A stretch of DNA of 24,949 bases from an uncultured Lachnospiraceae bacterium (GCA_910585655.1 CAJUFW010000005.1:20520-45468), one strand, 5' to 3'; shown: positions 1 through 7,387, counted from the first letter of the stretch. Made by a program: numbers and translations. Notes: generated by a model not told the origin, from the sequence alone.

Positions 1-1
1 A

Positions 2-559
2 GAGCAGGGCGTGGATCAATGGCAGGACGGCTATCCGGACGAAGCGGCGATTCTGCGGGATATAGAAAAAGGATATTGTCATGTGGCGGTGGAGCTGCCG
101 GATGAGGGAAAAGACGATACCGAGACAGAAAACGATACCAAAGCAGAAAAAACTATTGATTCCGAAAGAATGGGCAGAATTCTCGGCGTAGCCGCGCTGA
201 TTCCGGACGGCGAACCAGATTATGATGTGATTTATGACGGAGCCTGGCTAAAACAAGGAGAATACCGCTATATGACGGTACACCGAGTAGCGGTCAGAGA
301 GCAGGTAAAGCAGAAGGGTGTAGCCTCTTTTATGCTGTCAGAGGCTGCAAAAATCGCGAAAGCGCAGGGACTTGCGGCGCTACGGCTGGACACTCACCGG
401 GATAATAAACGGATGCAGACCTGCCTGGAACGGAACGGGCTGACGCGTTGCGGAATCATTCATTTAGGAAGAGGGAATGTAAGCCCGGAGGCTGCCGAAA
501 AAGCCAGCGAGGAAATAGAGGAGTCCTATATCCGGCTGGCTTATGAAAAGCTTTTATAA
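2..559 (+). CDS. GNAT family N-acetyltransferase, 5'-truncated by the window
   Basis: The reading frame is open to the left edge, and the first visible residues (EQG-VDQWQDGYP) match the interior of a GNAT family in which this motif follows an N-terminal helix of roughly 25 residues. The GTG at 11 is therefore probably not the start; the true start lies upstream of the window. The acetyl-CoA binding region is visible as VAVREQVKQKGVASFML followed by a helix, then LRLDTHRDNKRM and LERNGLTRCG, the usual beta4-alpha3-beta5 order. A charged insertion (DDTETENDTKAEK) sits between early strands where relatives usually have a short loop. GNAT enzymes move acetyl from acetyl-CoA to an amine; the substrate cannot be told here. 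The gene converges on the TauE/SafE gene with a 13-bp gap and no clear terminator. The family is secure, the substrate unknown. Confidence 0.85.
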   Translation, partial: EQGVDQWQDGYPDEAAILRDIEKGYCHVAVELPDEGKDDTETENDTKAEKTIDSERMGRILGVAALIPDGEPDYDVIYDGAWLKQGEYRYMTVHRVAVREQVKQKGVASFMLSEAAKIAKAQGLAALRLDTHRDNKRMQTCLERNGLTRCGIIHLGRGNVSPEAAEKASEEIEESYIRLAYEKLL

Positions 560-572
560 CAGAAAGAAGCTT

Positions 573-1361
573 CTAGGCAGAAAAATAATGATAGGTGTTG
601 TAACAGGAAATGGCGATAATAACTGCCATCAGTACAAGAAACAGTTTGTTGACAGCCGCCTCGTCCATTTTTTTATTGATGTTCCGTCCGGCAATTCCTC
701 CGGCGATGCCGCCGCATACCATGACCAGCAGCCAAGAAAGTTGAAAGTCTGGGACAGTGCGGGTTATCAAGGTAGTCAACAGGCTGGTAGCCTGGGAAAT
801 CAGAATGATATACAAGCTGTTCTGCGCGGCTTTTTTCATATCCATTGAGAAAAAGAAGAAGAGGACGCCCAAGTTAATCGGACCGCCGCCAATCCCTAAA
901 AAGCTGGACATGATACCTAGAAAAGCGCCGATGGTGATACAAACCAGAGCATGTTCCATATGGTAAGTTTTGATTTTGGAGCGGTAAATGGTATAAAGGA
1001 GCATGGCGATGGTAATGATGGCAAGGCAGATCGACTGGTAGCCGCCGACTCGCTCCGGGTTCGGCGAAGCATCTTTGATCAGTTGAAACAGATTTTTACC
1101 GACAATACCTCCAACAGCGGCGCCAATGGCGAGCGGCGTCCCGGTTTTAAAATCAATGCTGCTCTCTTTTGCCAGCACGCTTTTCAGGACGGAATAGCAG
1201 GACATGGACAGGACGGTACAACCGGACAGAAAGCTGATCGTAGAAACCCCTGCGATCTGAAATAAGTCAAGAACAGGTTTGATGATAACACCTCCGCCGA
1301 TTCCGCAGATAGCGCCTGTGATACTGGCAAAAAAGGCGACGAGCAATAAAATAAGCAGCAT
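573..1361 (-). CDS. TauE/SafE family anion (sulfite/organosulfonate-type) exporter
   Basis: A membrane protein of about 262 residues with 7-8 hydrophobic segments. It carries the two internal-repeat signatures of the TauE/SafE family, GIGGGVIIKP near the N-terminus and GIGGGPINLGVL in the second half. Family members move sulfite, sulfoacetate or other small anions across the cytoplasmic membrane; the ion here is not evident. Start choice: AAAGGAG (1369-1375) lies only 1-2 nt from the ATG at 1367 but about 7 nt from the in-frame ATG at 1361, so 1361 is preferred. That binding site sits between the stop of the sulfatase maturase (1377-1379) and this start, so the two genes are almost certainly co-transcribed and perhaps translationally coupled. 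The pairing suggests export of a sulfur anion released by sulfatase action, but that is inference. Confidence 0.85.
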   Translation of the reverse strand: MLLILLLVAFFASITGAICGIGGGVIIKPVLDLFQIAGVSTISFLSGCTVLSMSCYSVLKSVLAKESSIDFKTGTPLAIGAAVGGIVGKNLFQLIKDASPNPERVGGYQSICLAIITIAMLLYTIYRSKIKTYHMEHALVCITIGAFLGIMSSFLGIGGGPINLGVLFFFFSMDMKKAAQNSLYIILISQATSLLTTLITRTVPDFQLSWLLVMVCGGIAGGIAGRNINKKMDEAAVNKLFLVLMAVIIAISCYNTYHYFSA

Positions 1362-1376
1362 AACCATTCTCCTTTA

Positions 1377-2498
1377 TCATGGGTGATTCCGGCTTGTAAC
1401 GATTTGATAGGCTTTGACAAGCTTTGGATAAGCATAGGCAAAAAATCCCTGATAAGCCGAACAAAAGTAGTTCAGACGGCTTTCTTCCTGCGCTTCGCGG
1501 TGTCTGCGGCAGCCGTTTCGACAAAGCGGATACCAGCGGCAGGTGCGGCAGCGTTCCGGGACAGGTTTAGAGGCTTCTACAAATCCCAGAGTTTCGCGGC
1601 GTTGCTCTAGCTCCGGGAAGGTATGCTCCTGAACCGTTCCCATTTTCCATTCGTCCAGACAGTAAAAATCGCAAGGATAGACGCTGCCGTCCGCTTCGAT
1701 TACCCACTGTCTGCTGCAAATACCATACATGTTGCAGGATTCCGGCTGCTGGCGATCGAGCATCCGCAGGAGATTTTCAAAATAACGGTTATAGACATAG
1801 GTTCCCTGTTCCAAATCCTGGTACCAGCAGTCAAACATATCCTTTAAAAAACGCTCGTAACGATCCGGAGTAAGTGTGTAATCATGAAGGGCAGTATCGC
1901 CAATCGGATTGAGACATTCGATGTATTGCTGGTAGGAAAGTTGGTTTTGTTTGTAAAATTCATAAAGTCGCTTGGCTTTTCTGGCGGAATCCTTTGTCAC
2001 TACGGTCAAAATATTAAAATCAACCTCGTATTGCTTGAGCAGTTCAATTGAGGAAAGAATTCGATCATAAGTACCGTCTCCCTTGCTGTCTTTCCGATAT
2101 CGGTCATGGATATCCTTTGGTCCGTCTAAGGACACTCCGATCAGAAAATGGTTCTGGTGGAAAAATTCTGCCCATTCTTTGTCCAACAAATACCCGTTTG
2201 TCTGCAGGGCATAATGGACGTCCAGTTTTTGAAGCTCCGGTTTTTCTGCCGCATAGCGAACAAATTCCTGAAAATACGAAAGCCCTGCCAGGGTAGGCTC
2301 TCCTCCCTGAAAGGCGAAGGTACAGCTTCCCTCTGCAAAATCCGCTACTCTGTCAATGAGAAGGTGCATGGTGGCTTGATCCATGACGGAAAGAGGCGAT
2401 TTTGTGCGGTGCGCCATTTCATCTGCATAAAAGCAGTATTGGCAGCGCATGTTGCAAGCGCCGGAAGCCGGTTTTATCAATAGATTTACGATTGGCAT
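1377..2498 (-). CDS. Anaerobic sulfatase-maturating enzyme (radical SAM/SPASM)
   Basis: This radical SAM enzyme would convert an active-site Cys or Ser of a sulfatase to formylglycine without oxygen. The N-terminus reads MPIVNLLIKPASGACNMRC, containing the CxxxCxxC cluster motif (CNMRCQYC), followed by FQGGEPTLAG (the GGEP SAM-binding motif). The C-terminal half has a SPASM-type cysteine set: CSRQW, DGSVYPCDFYC, then CRTCRWYPLCRNGCRR and a late C in NYFC. At 373 residues the length and layout match clostridial anSME as I remember it. The ATG at 2498 has AAGGA about 7 nt upstream; the in-frame ATG at 2522 has no binding site, so it is rejected. No sulfatase with a C/S-x-P-x-R site lies in the window (LtaS has the fold but uses Thr), so the client is elsewhere. 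First gene of a two-gene operon with the TauE/SafE exporter. Confidence 0.88.
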   Translation of the reverse strand: MPIVNLLIKPASGACNMRCQYCFYADEMAHRTKSPLSVMDQATMHLLIDRVADFAEGSCTFAFQGGEPTLAGLSYFQEFVRYAAEKPELQKLDVHYALQTNGYLLDKEWAEFFHQNHFLIGVSLDGPKDIHDRYRKDSKGDGTYDRILSSIELLKQYEVDFNILTVVTKDSARKAKRLYEFYKQNQLSYQQYIECLNPIGDTALHDYTLTPDRYERFLKDMFDCWYQDLEQGTYVYNRYFENLLRMLDRQQPESCNMYGICSRQWVIEADGSVYPCDFYCLDEWKMGTVQEHTFPELEQRRETLGFVEASKPVPERCRTCRWYPLCRNGCRRHREAQEESRLNYFCSAYQGFFAYAYPKLVKAYQIVTSRNHP

Positions 2499-2549
2499 AG
2501 TAGGTTCCTTCTTTCTGGTCATAAAATGTTAAAAGTTTTTCGTAATGAT

Positions 2550-2578
2550 AGAGTAACAGTTTTTGTGCTGTTTGTCAA
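2550..2578 (-). promoter_or_regulatory. Promoter of the sulfatase maturase-exporter operon
   Basis: On the minus strand TTGACA (2573-2578), a 17-bp spacer and TACTCT (2550-2555) preceded by TG plus one base (extended -10). The -35 is perfect and the -10 weak, typical of a regulated promoter. The inverted repeat AACAG-N8-CTGTT (2555-2572) fills the spacer and could be an operator. Confidence 0.55.
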
Positions 2579-2695
2579 AGGATAAGATCACCGGTGTTGC
2601 GACTTCTGACCAGAACTTATTTTAACGCACATCAGTATGGAGGCGCCTAAGGAGCAGTATGAGAGACTAGGAATTTAAGATAAAAGGTTAGAAAC

Positions 2696-2739
2696 CTGCC
2701 GGGCTATCCGAGTATTCGGAAACAGCCCGGCAGTTTTAT
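2696..2739 (+). terminator. Intrinsic terminator with no intact upstream gene
   Basis: CTGCCGGGCT (2696-2705) pairs perfectly with AGCCCGGCAG (2724-2733). An inner CCGA/TCGG stem closes a GTAT loop, and TTTTATTT follows. On the plus strand nothing intact lies upstream that needs it; it insulates the promoter whose -35 starts at 2740. The stretch 2523-2695 otherwise holds only the minus-strand promoter and short frames with no recognisable product. Confidence 0.7.
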
Positions 2740-2768
2740 TTGACATATTCGTTAAATATTGTTATAAT
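2740..2768 (+). promoter_or_regulatory. Consensus sigma-A promoter of the SleB-type hydrolase gene
   Basis: A perfect TTGACA (2740-2745), 17-bp spacer and perfect TATAAT (2763-2768). The -35 abuts the T-tract of the preceding terminator. A start near 2775 would fall inside the tandem 11-bp repeat. Confidence 0.85.
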
Positions 2769-2771
2769 AAC

Positions 2772-2793
2772 CGTAACAATTTCGTAACAATTT
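2772..2793 (+). repeat. Perfect tandem 11-bp direct repeat at the transcription start
   Basis: CGTAACAATTT occurs twice with no gap (2772-2782 and 2783-2793), between the -10 box and the ribosome binding site. It could be a regulator site or only part of the untranslated leader. Confidence 0.75.
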
Positions 2794-2810
2794 GGAAGGA
2801 GATGTGGAAG

Positions 2811-4049
2811 TTGAGACGGAGACAGGTGATAGGAGCTTCAGGAATCGTCTTTGCCGCCATTTTTGTGTTATCGGCTGTTTTAGGGGATGGTATGTTAAAC
2901 GGAGGGAAGGCAACCAAGGCTGCCGCCCAGATTCCATTGCCGGAGATGCTGATGACAGATACGGTTACAGCAGAGGAGCCAAATCAGGTAGAAAGCAGCG
3001 AGATAGAAACCGACGAAGGAATGGAAAAACCGCCTTTAAAGAAAATGAAGACGGTAGAAACCGACAAAAAGGCTGCCGGCGCAAAGGAAACAGAAAAAGC
3101 AAAAGAAAAAACGACGGTGGATTATGTCATTGCCAATGTAGATACAAGTTTAAATATTCGTAAAAAACCGTCTACAGAAGCAGAGATTGTCGGAAAGCTT
3201 TACCGCGGAGCCAAAGCCACTATCGTAAAGCGCGGCAAGAACTGGACAAAAATAAAGTCCGGTACGGTCAAAGGCTATGTTGCCAGCGAGTATCTGATGT
3301 TTGACGAGGAAGCCGAAAAAGGAGTAGAGATTTTTGGTACAAAGATTGCTACTGTTCAGACCGAAACGCTGCGTATCCGGAAGAAACCAGGGACGGACGC
3401 ACCAGTATTAGACCTGGTGGCAGAGGGAGAACGGTTGGTAGTGGCAGATACAAAGGATACGAAGAATTCTGACGAATGGGTGGCGATTGATTATTCTGAA
3501 AAAGAAGTCGGCTATGTAGCGGCAGAGTATGTCAGCCTGTCCGTAGAGCTAGAGGAAGCCATTTCGATAGAAGAGGAACAGCGTTTGTTAGAGGAGAAGC
3601 GGCGGGAAGAGGAAGCGGCGCAGGCTGCGAAAAACAGCGGAAATTCCGGCGGCGCGGTTACGACAACAGCCCGTGGCGGAGTGTCGGTCAGCGCAGACGA
3701 CGCTTATCTGATGGCGGCTGTGGTTTATATGGAAGCCGGGAACCAGTCTTATGCCGGGCAGTTGGCAGTAGCAAATGTGATTATCAACCGTCTGCTTAGT
3801 GGAAAATGGGGAAATAGTATCTATTCGGTTGTTTATGCGCCGGGGCAGTTTTCCGGGGCAGGCAGCGGATTGCTGCAACGCTATTTAAACCAGGGACCAA
3901 GCAGCAGTTGTGTGAATGCCGTAGCGGACGCTCTTGCCGGAAATAACAATATCGGCAGTTATATGTTTTTTTGTACAAATCGGGTAGCGAATTATTCTTC
4001 CTATTCCCGGTATACGATTATCGGGGATCATTGTTTTTATCAAAGATAA
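2811..4049 (+). CDS. Secreted cell wall hydrolase: two bacterial SH3 domains plus SleB/CwlJ (Hydrolase_2) domain
   Basis: A secreted or membrane-anchored peptidoglycan hydrolase of about 412 residues. A basic N-terminus and hydrophobic segment (VIGASGIVFAAIFVLSAVLG) form a signal peptide or anchor, followed by a Lys/Glu-rich linker. Two SH3_3-type repeats follow (LNIRKKPSTEAEIV...GYVASEYL and LRIRKKPGTDAPVL...GYVAAEYV), which usually bind wall peptides. Next comes a Glu/Arg-rich helix likely to form a coiled coil, then a C-terminal domain (AAVVYMEAGNQSYAGQLAVA to DHCFYQR) matching SleB/CwlJ hydrolases, with the expected catalytic Glu in YMEAG. SleB proteins act on spore cortex, but related domains also serve vegetative cells. 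Start choice: AGGAG (2797-2801) touches the ATG at 2802 with no spacer, but lies 9 nt from the TTG at 2811, which also gives a cleaner signal peptide; the ATG at 2802 is the alternative. Single-gene unit with its own promoter and terminator. Confidence 0.88.
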   Translation: MRRRQVIGASGIVFAAIFVLSAVLGDGMLNGGKATKAAAQIPLPEMLMTDTVTAEEPNQVESSEIETDEGMEKPPLKKMKTVETDKKAAGAKETEKAKEKTTVDYVIANVDTSLNIRKKPSTEAEIVGKLYRGAKATIVKRGKNWTKIKSGTVKGYVASEYLMFDEEAEKGVEIFGTKIATVQTETLRIRKKPGTDAPVLDLVAEGERLVVADTKDTKNSDEWVAIDYSEKEVGYVAAEYVSLSVELEEAISIEEEQRLLEEKRREEEAAQAAKNSGNSGGAVTTTARGGVSVSADDAYLMAAVVYMEAGNQSYAGQLAVANVIINRLLSGKWGNSIYSVVYAPGQFSGAGSGLLQRYLNQGPSSSCVNAVADALAGNNNIGSYMFFCTNRVANYSSYSRYTIIGDHCFYQR

Positions 4050-4068
4050 GAATGGGATTGCAATTTTT

Positions 4069-4116
4069 CCCGCGGCGTGGTATCCTATGAGGAAACAGAA
4101 ACGCCGCGGGTTTTCC
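4069..4116 (+). terminator. Intrinsic terminator of the SleB-type hydrolase gene
   Basis: CCCGCGGCGT (4069-4078) and ACGCCGCGGG (4101-4110) form a perfect 10-bp GC-rich stem, followed by TTTTCC. It starts 20 nt after the stop codon. The remaining 125 nt before asnS show no T-box motif and no convincing promoter. Confidence 0.85.
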
Positions 4117-4241
4117 TTTCCTATATCAGAGGTGCAGACGCTCTTTTGGACTTCCTGACGGAAAATGGAAAATAACAGCGCGCAGACTAAGAGGAAAAAA
4201 GATAGCAAAAAGCAAGATCGAAAACGAGAGGAGAGAACGAG

Positions 4242-5633
4242 ATGGAATTGATTACAGTAAGGGAGCTGTACCGGGATCGGGATCGTTTCCTGGGAAAAAA
4301 GGTACAGATCGGAGGCTGGGTAAGAAGCATTCGGGATTCCAAAACATTTGGATTTATTGTGATAAGCGACGGAACTTTTTTTGAAACGCTACAGGTTGTC
4401 TATAGTGATAAATTGGAAAATTTTGTACAAATCGGCAAAATGAATGTTGGGGCGGCTTTGTTAATTGAGGGGACGTTAGTAGCGACGCCGGAGGCGAAGC
4501 AGCCGTTTGAAATTCAGGCAGACAATATTGTTGTGGAAGGAACTTCTACGGCAGATTATCCGCTGCAAAAAAAGCGTCATTCCATGGAATATCTGCGGAC
4601 GATTTCCCATTTGAGACCACGTACCAATACGTTCCAGGCTGTATTTCGTGTCCGCTCGCTGATAGCCTATGCAATCCATAAGTTTTTCCAGGAGAGGGAT
4701 TTTGTTTACGTGCATACGCCGCTGATTACCGGAAGCGACTGCGAAGGAGCAGGTGAGATGTTCCAGGTAACGACGCTTGATTTAAACAATGTGCAGAAGA
4801 CAGAAGAGGGTAAAGTAGACTTTAAGCAGGACTTTTTCGGGAAGCCGACGAACCTGACGGTAAGCGGGCAGTTAAACGGTGAAACCTATGCGATGGCATT
4901 CCGTAATATTTATACGTTTGGACCAACGTTCCGGGCAGAAAATTCCAATACTACCCGTCATGCGGCAGAGTTTTGGATGATTGAGCCGGAGATTGCCTTT
5001 GCGGATTTAAAGGACGATATGCTGCTGGCGGAAGGGATGTTAAAATATATCATTCGCTATGTGCTGGAACACGCGCCGGAGGAAATGAAATTTTTTAACA
5101 GCTTTGTGGACAAGGGACTGTTGGAGCGTCTGGAACATGTGGCAAATGCCGATTTCGGGCATGTCACCTATACCGAGGCGATTGAATTGTTGGAAAAGAA
5201 CAACGACAACTTTGAGTATAAGGTATCCTGGGGCTGTGATTTACAGACCGAACATGAGCGTTATCTGACCGAGGAGATCTTTAAAAGACCTGTTTTTGTA
5301 ACGGATTATCCAAAGGAAATCAAAGCGTTTTATATGAAGATAAACGAAGACGGCAAGACGGTGGCAGCGATGGATTTGCTGGTGCCGGGGATTGGAGAAA
5401 TCATTGGCGGCAGCCAGCGTGAAGACAGCTATGAGAAGCTGGTAGAGCGGATGAAAGAGTTAAAATTATCCGAAGAAGACTATGATTTCTACCTGGATTT
5501 GAGGAAGTACGGTTCTGCCCGTCATGCAGGCTTTGGTCTTGGCTTTGAGCGCTGCGTGATGTATCTGACCGGAATGGGGAATATCCGTGATGTTATTCCG
5601 TTCCCTCGAACCGTCAATAACTGCGAGCTATGA
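4242..5633 (+). CDS. asnS: Asparagine--tRNA ligase
   Basis: This cytosolic class IIb aminoacyl-tRNA synthetase charges tRNA-Asn with asparagine using ATP. At 463 residues it has the usual length. The N-terminal OB-fold anticodon-binding domain is visible as VQIGGWVRSIRDSKTFGFI. The catalytic core shows GAGEMFQVTTLD, motif 2 (FGPTFRAENSNTTRHAAEFW) and motif 3 (GFGLGFERCVMYL...NIRDVIPFPR). The TTRHAAEFWMIEPE region and the absence of the bacterial AspRS insertion separate it from aspartyl-tRNA synthetase. The ATG at 4242 has AGGAG 8 nt upstream. The gene stands alone; the leader has no recognisable T-box sequence, so tRNA-dependent antitermination is not supported. No clear terminator follows the stop. 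Confidence 0.96.
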   Translation: MELITVRELYRDRDRFLGKKVQIGGWVRSIRDSKTFGFIVISDGTFFETLQVVYSDKLENFVQIGKMNVGAALLIEGTLVATPEAKQPFEIQADNIVVEGTSTADYPLQKKRHSMEYLRTISHLRPRTNTFQAVFRVRSLIAYAIHKFFQERDFVYVHTPLITGSDCEGAGEMFQVTTLDLNNVQKTEEGKVDFKQDFFGKPTNLTVSGQLNGETYAMAFRNIYTFGPTFRAENSNTTRHAAEFWMIEPEIAFADLKDDMLLAEGMLKYIIRYVLEHAPEEMKFFNSFVDKGLLERLEHVANADFGHVTYTEAIELLEKNNDNFEYKVSWGCDLQTEHERYLTEEIFKRPVFVTDYPKEIKAFYMKINEDGKTVAAMDLLVPGIGEIIGGSQREDSYEKLVERMKELKLSEEDYDFYLDLRKYGSARHAGFGLGFERCVMYLTGMGNIRDVIPFPRTVNNCEL

Positions 5634-5661
5634 AGAAGAACTTTCCTATCATATAAAAAAT

Positions 5662-5689
5662 TTGTACCAAAAACACAGAAGCTTATCAT
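5662..5689 (+). promoter_or_regulatory. Possible promoter of the MATE gene
   Basis: TTGTAC (5662-5667), a 16-bp spacer and TATCAT (5684-5689). Initiation about 7 nt downstream would begin the transcript at the long inverted repeat at 5694. Moderate match only. Confidence 0.45.
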
Positions 5690-5693
5690 ACAG

Positions 5694-5782
5694 CCGGAAC
5701 AGGCAGAGGCGCCGTCGGTAGTATCTCCAAAGAAGCGGATTGCTTTTTCAAGGGGATGATACCGGCGGTTTCGCTGTTCCGG
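5694..5782 (+). repeat. Long imperfect inverted repeat in the MATE leader
   Basis: CCGGAACAG (5694-5702) pairs perfectly with CTGTTCCGG (5774-5782). Inside it GCCG (5711-5714) can pair with CGGC (5763-5766) and GTATC (5721-5725) with GATAC (5758-5762), leaving internal loops and a loop of about 30 nt. I do not recognise a known riboswitch consensus. Confidence 0.6.
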
Positions 5783-5812
5783 TAGTCGAAAACTGCGGCG
5801 TTTGGATAGTTT

Positions 5813-5862
5813 GGAAGAAGAAAGGAAGAAGAAAGGAAGAAAGGAAGAAAGGAAGAAGGGGG
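5813..5862 (+). repeat. Purine-only short tandem repeat before the MATE ribosome binding site
   Basis: Two copies of GGAAGAAGAAA (5813-5834), two of GGAAGAAA (5835-5850) and one GGAAGAAG, ending in GGGGGAG. Every unit contains a Shine-Dalgarno-like AGGAAG or GGAAG. Such tracts are prone to slippage. Confidence 0.8.
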
Positions 5863-5874
5863 AGACACTTTAAT

Positions 5875-7251
5875 ATGGAAGATACACAAAAAACGCAATT
5901 ATTTGAAGAAACTCCAGTGCCTAGAGCAGTGATGACGCTGGCAGTGCCGACGATACTTAGTTCTCTGGTGATGGTGTTTTACCATCTGGCAGATACTTAT
6001 TTTGTAGGAATGCTGAGCGATCCGATTCAGAATGCGGCACTGACGCTCTCCGGTCCGGTGCTGCTGGCATTTAATGCGGTCAACAATTTGTTTGGCGTAG
6101 GCTCTTCTAGCATGATGAGCCGGGCGTTGGGAAGCCGGGACTATGATACGGTTTACCGCAGTTCTGCTTTTGGATTTTATGGGGCGTTGTTTTGCGGAAT
6201 TCTCTTTTCCGTATTGTATACGATAGCCAGACTGCCACTTTTAAACATGATCGGAACAGATGCCACTACCCTTTATGCGACAGGAGATTATCTGTTTTGG
6301 ACGGTAAGCTGCGGCGCGGCGCCGGCTATTTTAAATGTTGTTTTGGCTTATATGGTACGTTCGGAGGGCTCTGCTTTACATGCCAGTATCGGGACGATGA
6401 GCGGCTGTCTGTTAAACATTATCCTCGATCCGTTTTTTATTTTACCGTGGGGGCTTAATATGGGCGCGGCAGGCGCCGGGCTTGCAACGTTTCTTTCTAA
6501 CTGTGTGGCATGTCTGTACTTTTTTGTATTGCTTTATGTCAAACGTGGACGTACGTATGTCTGTATCAAGCCATCAATGCTTTGCTTCCGCCAGAATATC
6601 CTGTTGGGGGTCTGCGGAGTAGGAATTCCGGCATCGATTCAAAATCTCTTGAACGTGACAGGAAGAACCGTGCTGAATAACTTTGCGTCTGCATATGGCT
6701 CGGAGATGGTGGCTGCTATCGGGATTGCCAGTACGATTTGCAGTGTGCCGATGCAGATTTTTTCAGGGCTTTCACAGGGAGTTATGCCCTTAATCAGCTA
6801 CAATTTTGCCAGCGGCAACATCAAACGGATGAAGCAGGCGTTGTTGTTTACGGTAAAGCTTGCCGGTGGTTTTATGGTGTTGGTAACAGTGGGATATTAT
6901 CTGGGAGCGCGCGGGCTGACGTGGCTGTTTATCAAGGATGAAGCGGTGATTGGTCATGGGGTTCGGTTTTTACGAGCCATGTGTCTGGCGCAGCCGTTTT
7001 TAGGAATGGATTTTATTGCCGTAGGAGTATTCCAGGCGTGCGGAATGGGAAAGAAATCCCTGATTTTTGCGATTTTACGGAAAATTATTCTGGAAATCCC
7101 GATCTTATTCGTCCTAGATCGCTTTTTCCCGCCATATGGCATCGGCTACTCGCAGTTTGTGGCAGAAGTGATTCTGGCAGTGGTAGCAGTCGTGATTTTA
7201 AGGAGATTATTCCGGGGATTTGAGCAGGAGCAGAATGCGAAAAGGGCATAA
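5875..7251 (+). CDS. MATE family multidrug/toxin efflux transporter
   Basis: A 12-helix membrane protein of 458 residues that exports cationic drugs or metabolites in exchange for Na+ or H+. The opening of helix 1 is typical (VPRAVMTLAVPTILSSLVMV, then LADTYFVG), as are the mid-protein GAAGAGLATFLSN and IGIASTICSVPMQIFSGLSQG repeats, which correspond in the two halves of the fold. The substrate is unknown. The frame stays open upstream to an ATG at 5740, but that extension is low-complexity Lys/Arg translated from the purine repeat; the ATG at 5875 has GGGGGAG about 10 nt upstream and gives the usual family length. The gene converges on the tRNA-Val gene with only 4 bp between stop and tRNA 3' end. 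Confidence 0.93.
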   Translation: MEDTQKTQLFEETPVPRAVMTLAVPTILSSLVMVFYHLADTYFVGMLSDPIQNAALTLSGPVLLAFNAVNNLFGVGSSSMMSRALGSRDYDTVYRSSAFGFYGALFCGILFSVLYTIARLPLLNMIGTDATTLYATGDYLFWTVSCGAAPAILNVVLAYMVRSEGSALHASIGTMSGCLLNIILDPFFILPWGLNMGAAGAGLATFLSNCVACLYFFVLLYVKRGRTYVCIKPSMLCFRQNILLGVCGVGIPASIQNLLNVTGRTVLNNFASAYGSEMVAAIGIASTICSVPMQIFSGLSQGVMPLISYNFASGNIKRMKQALLFTVKLAGGFMVLVTVGYYLGARGLTWLFIKDEAVIGHGVRFLRAMCLAQPFLGMDFIAVGVFQACGMGKKSLIFAILRKIILEIPILFVLDRFFPPYGIGYSQFVAEVILAVVAVVILRRLFRGFEQEQNAKRA

Positions 7252-7255
7252 AAAA

Positions 7256-7329
7256 TGGAAGCAAAGGGGCTCGAACCCTTGACCTCCCGCTAGTCAGGCG
7301 AGCGCTCATCCCAGCTGAGCTATGCTTCC
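7256..7329 (-). tRNA. tRNA-Val (anticodon GAC), atypical
   Basis: The minus strand folds into a complete 74-nt cloverleaf: acceptor GGAAGCA/TGCTTCC with discriminator A, D arm GCTC/GAGC, anticodon stem CTCGC/GCGGG (one T-G pair), loop CTGACTA, variable loop AGGTC, T arm AAGGG-TTCGAGC-CCCTT. The anticodon is GAC, for Val GUC/GUU codons. Oddities: position 37 is T instead of a purine, and the last D-loop base (21) is T rather than A. No CCA is encoded; T5 follows the discriminator. It has its own promoter, so it is probably expressed, but decoding efficiency or identity is open. Confidence 0.75.
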
Positions 7330-7337
7330 ATAGTTTT

Positions 7338-7365
7338 AGTATACCATATTGAAGCAAAAAAGCAA
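7338..7365 (-). promoter_or_regulatory. Promoter of the tRNA-Val gene
   Basis: On the minus strand TTGCTT (7360-7365), 16-bp spacer, TATACT (7338-7343). The expected start falls at or just before tRNA nucleotide 1. Confidence 0.6.
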
Positions 7366-7387
7366 GAAAATATTAAGAAAATATCTC

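Noticed and set aside
4111..4241. Possible T-box or promoter before asnS.
   Set aside because: No AGGGTGGNACCGCG-like core is present, and TTGGAC near 4145 has no acceptable -10 at 16-18 bp.
5740..5874. Extended start of the MATE gene at ATG 5740.
   Set aside because: The added residues are low-complexity Lys/Arg from the purine repeat, and the start lies in the leader hairpin loop; 5875 gives the family length and has a good binding site.
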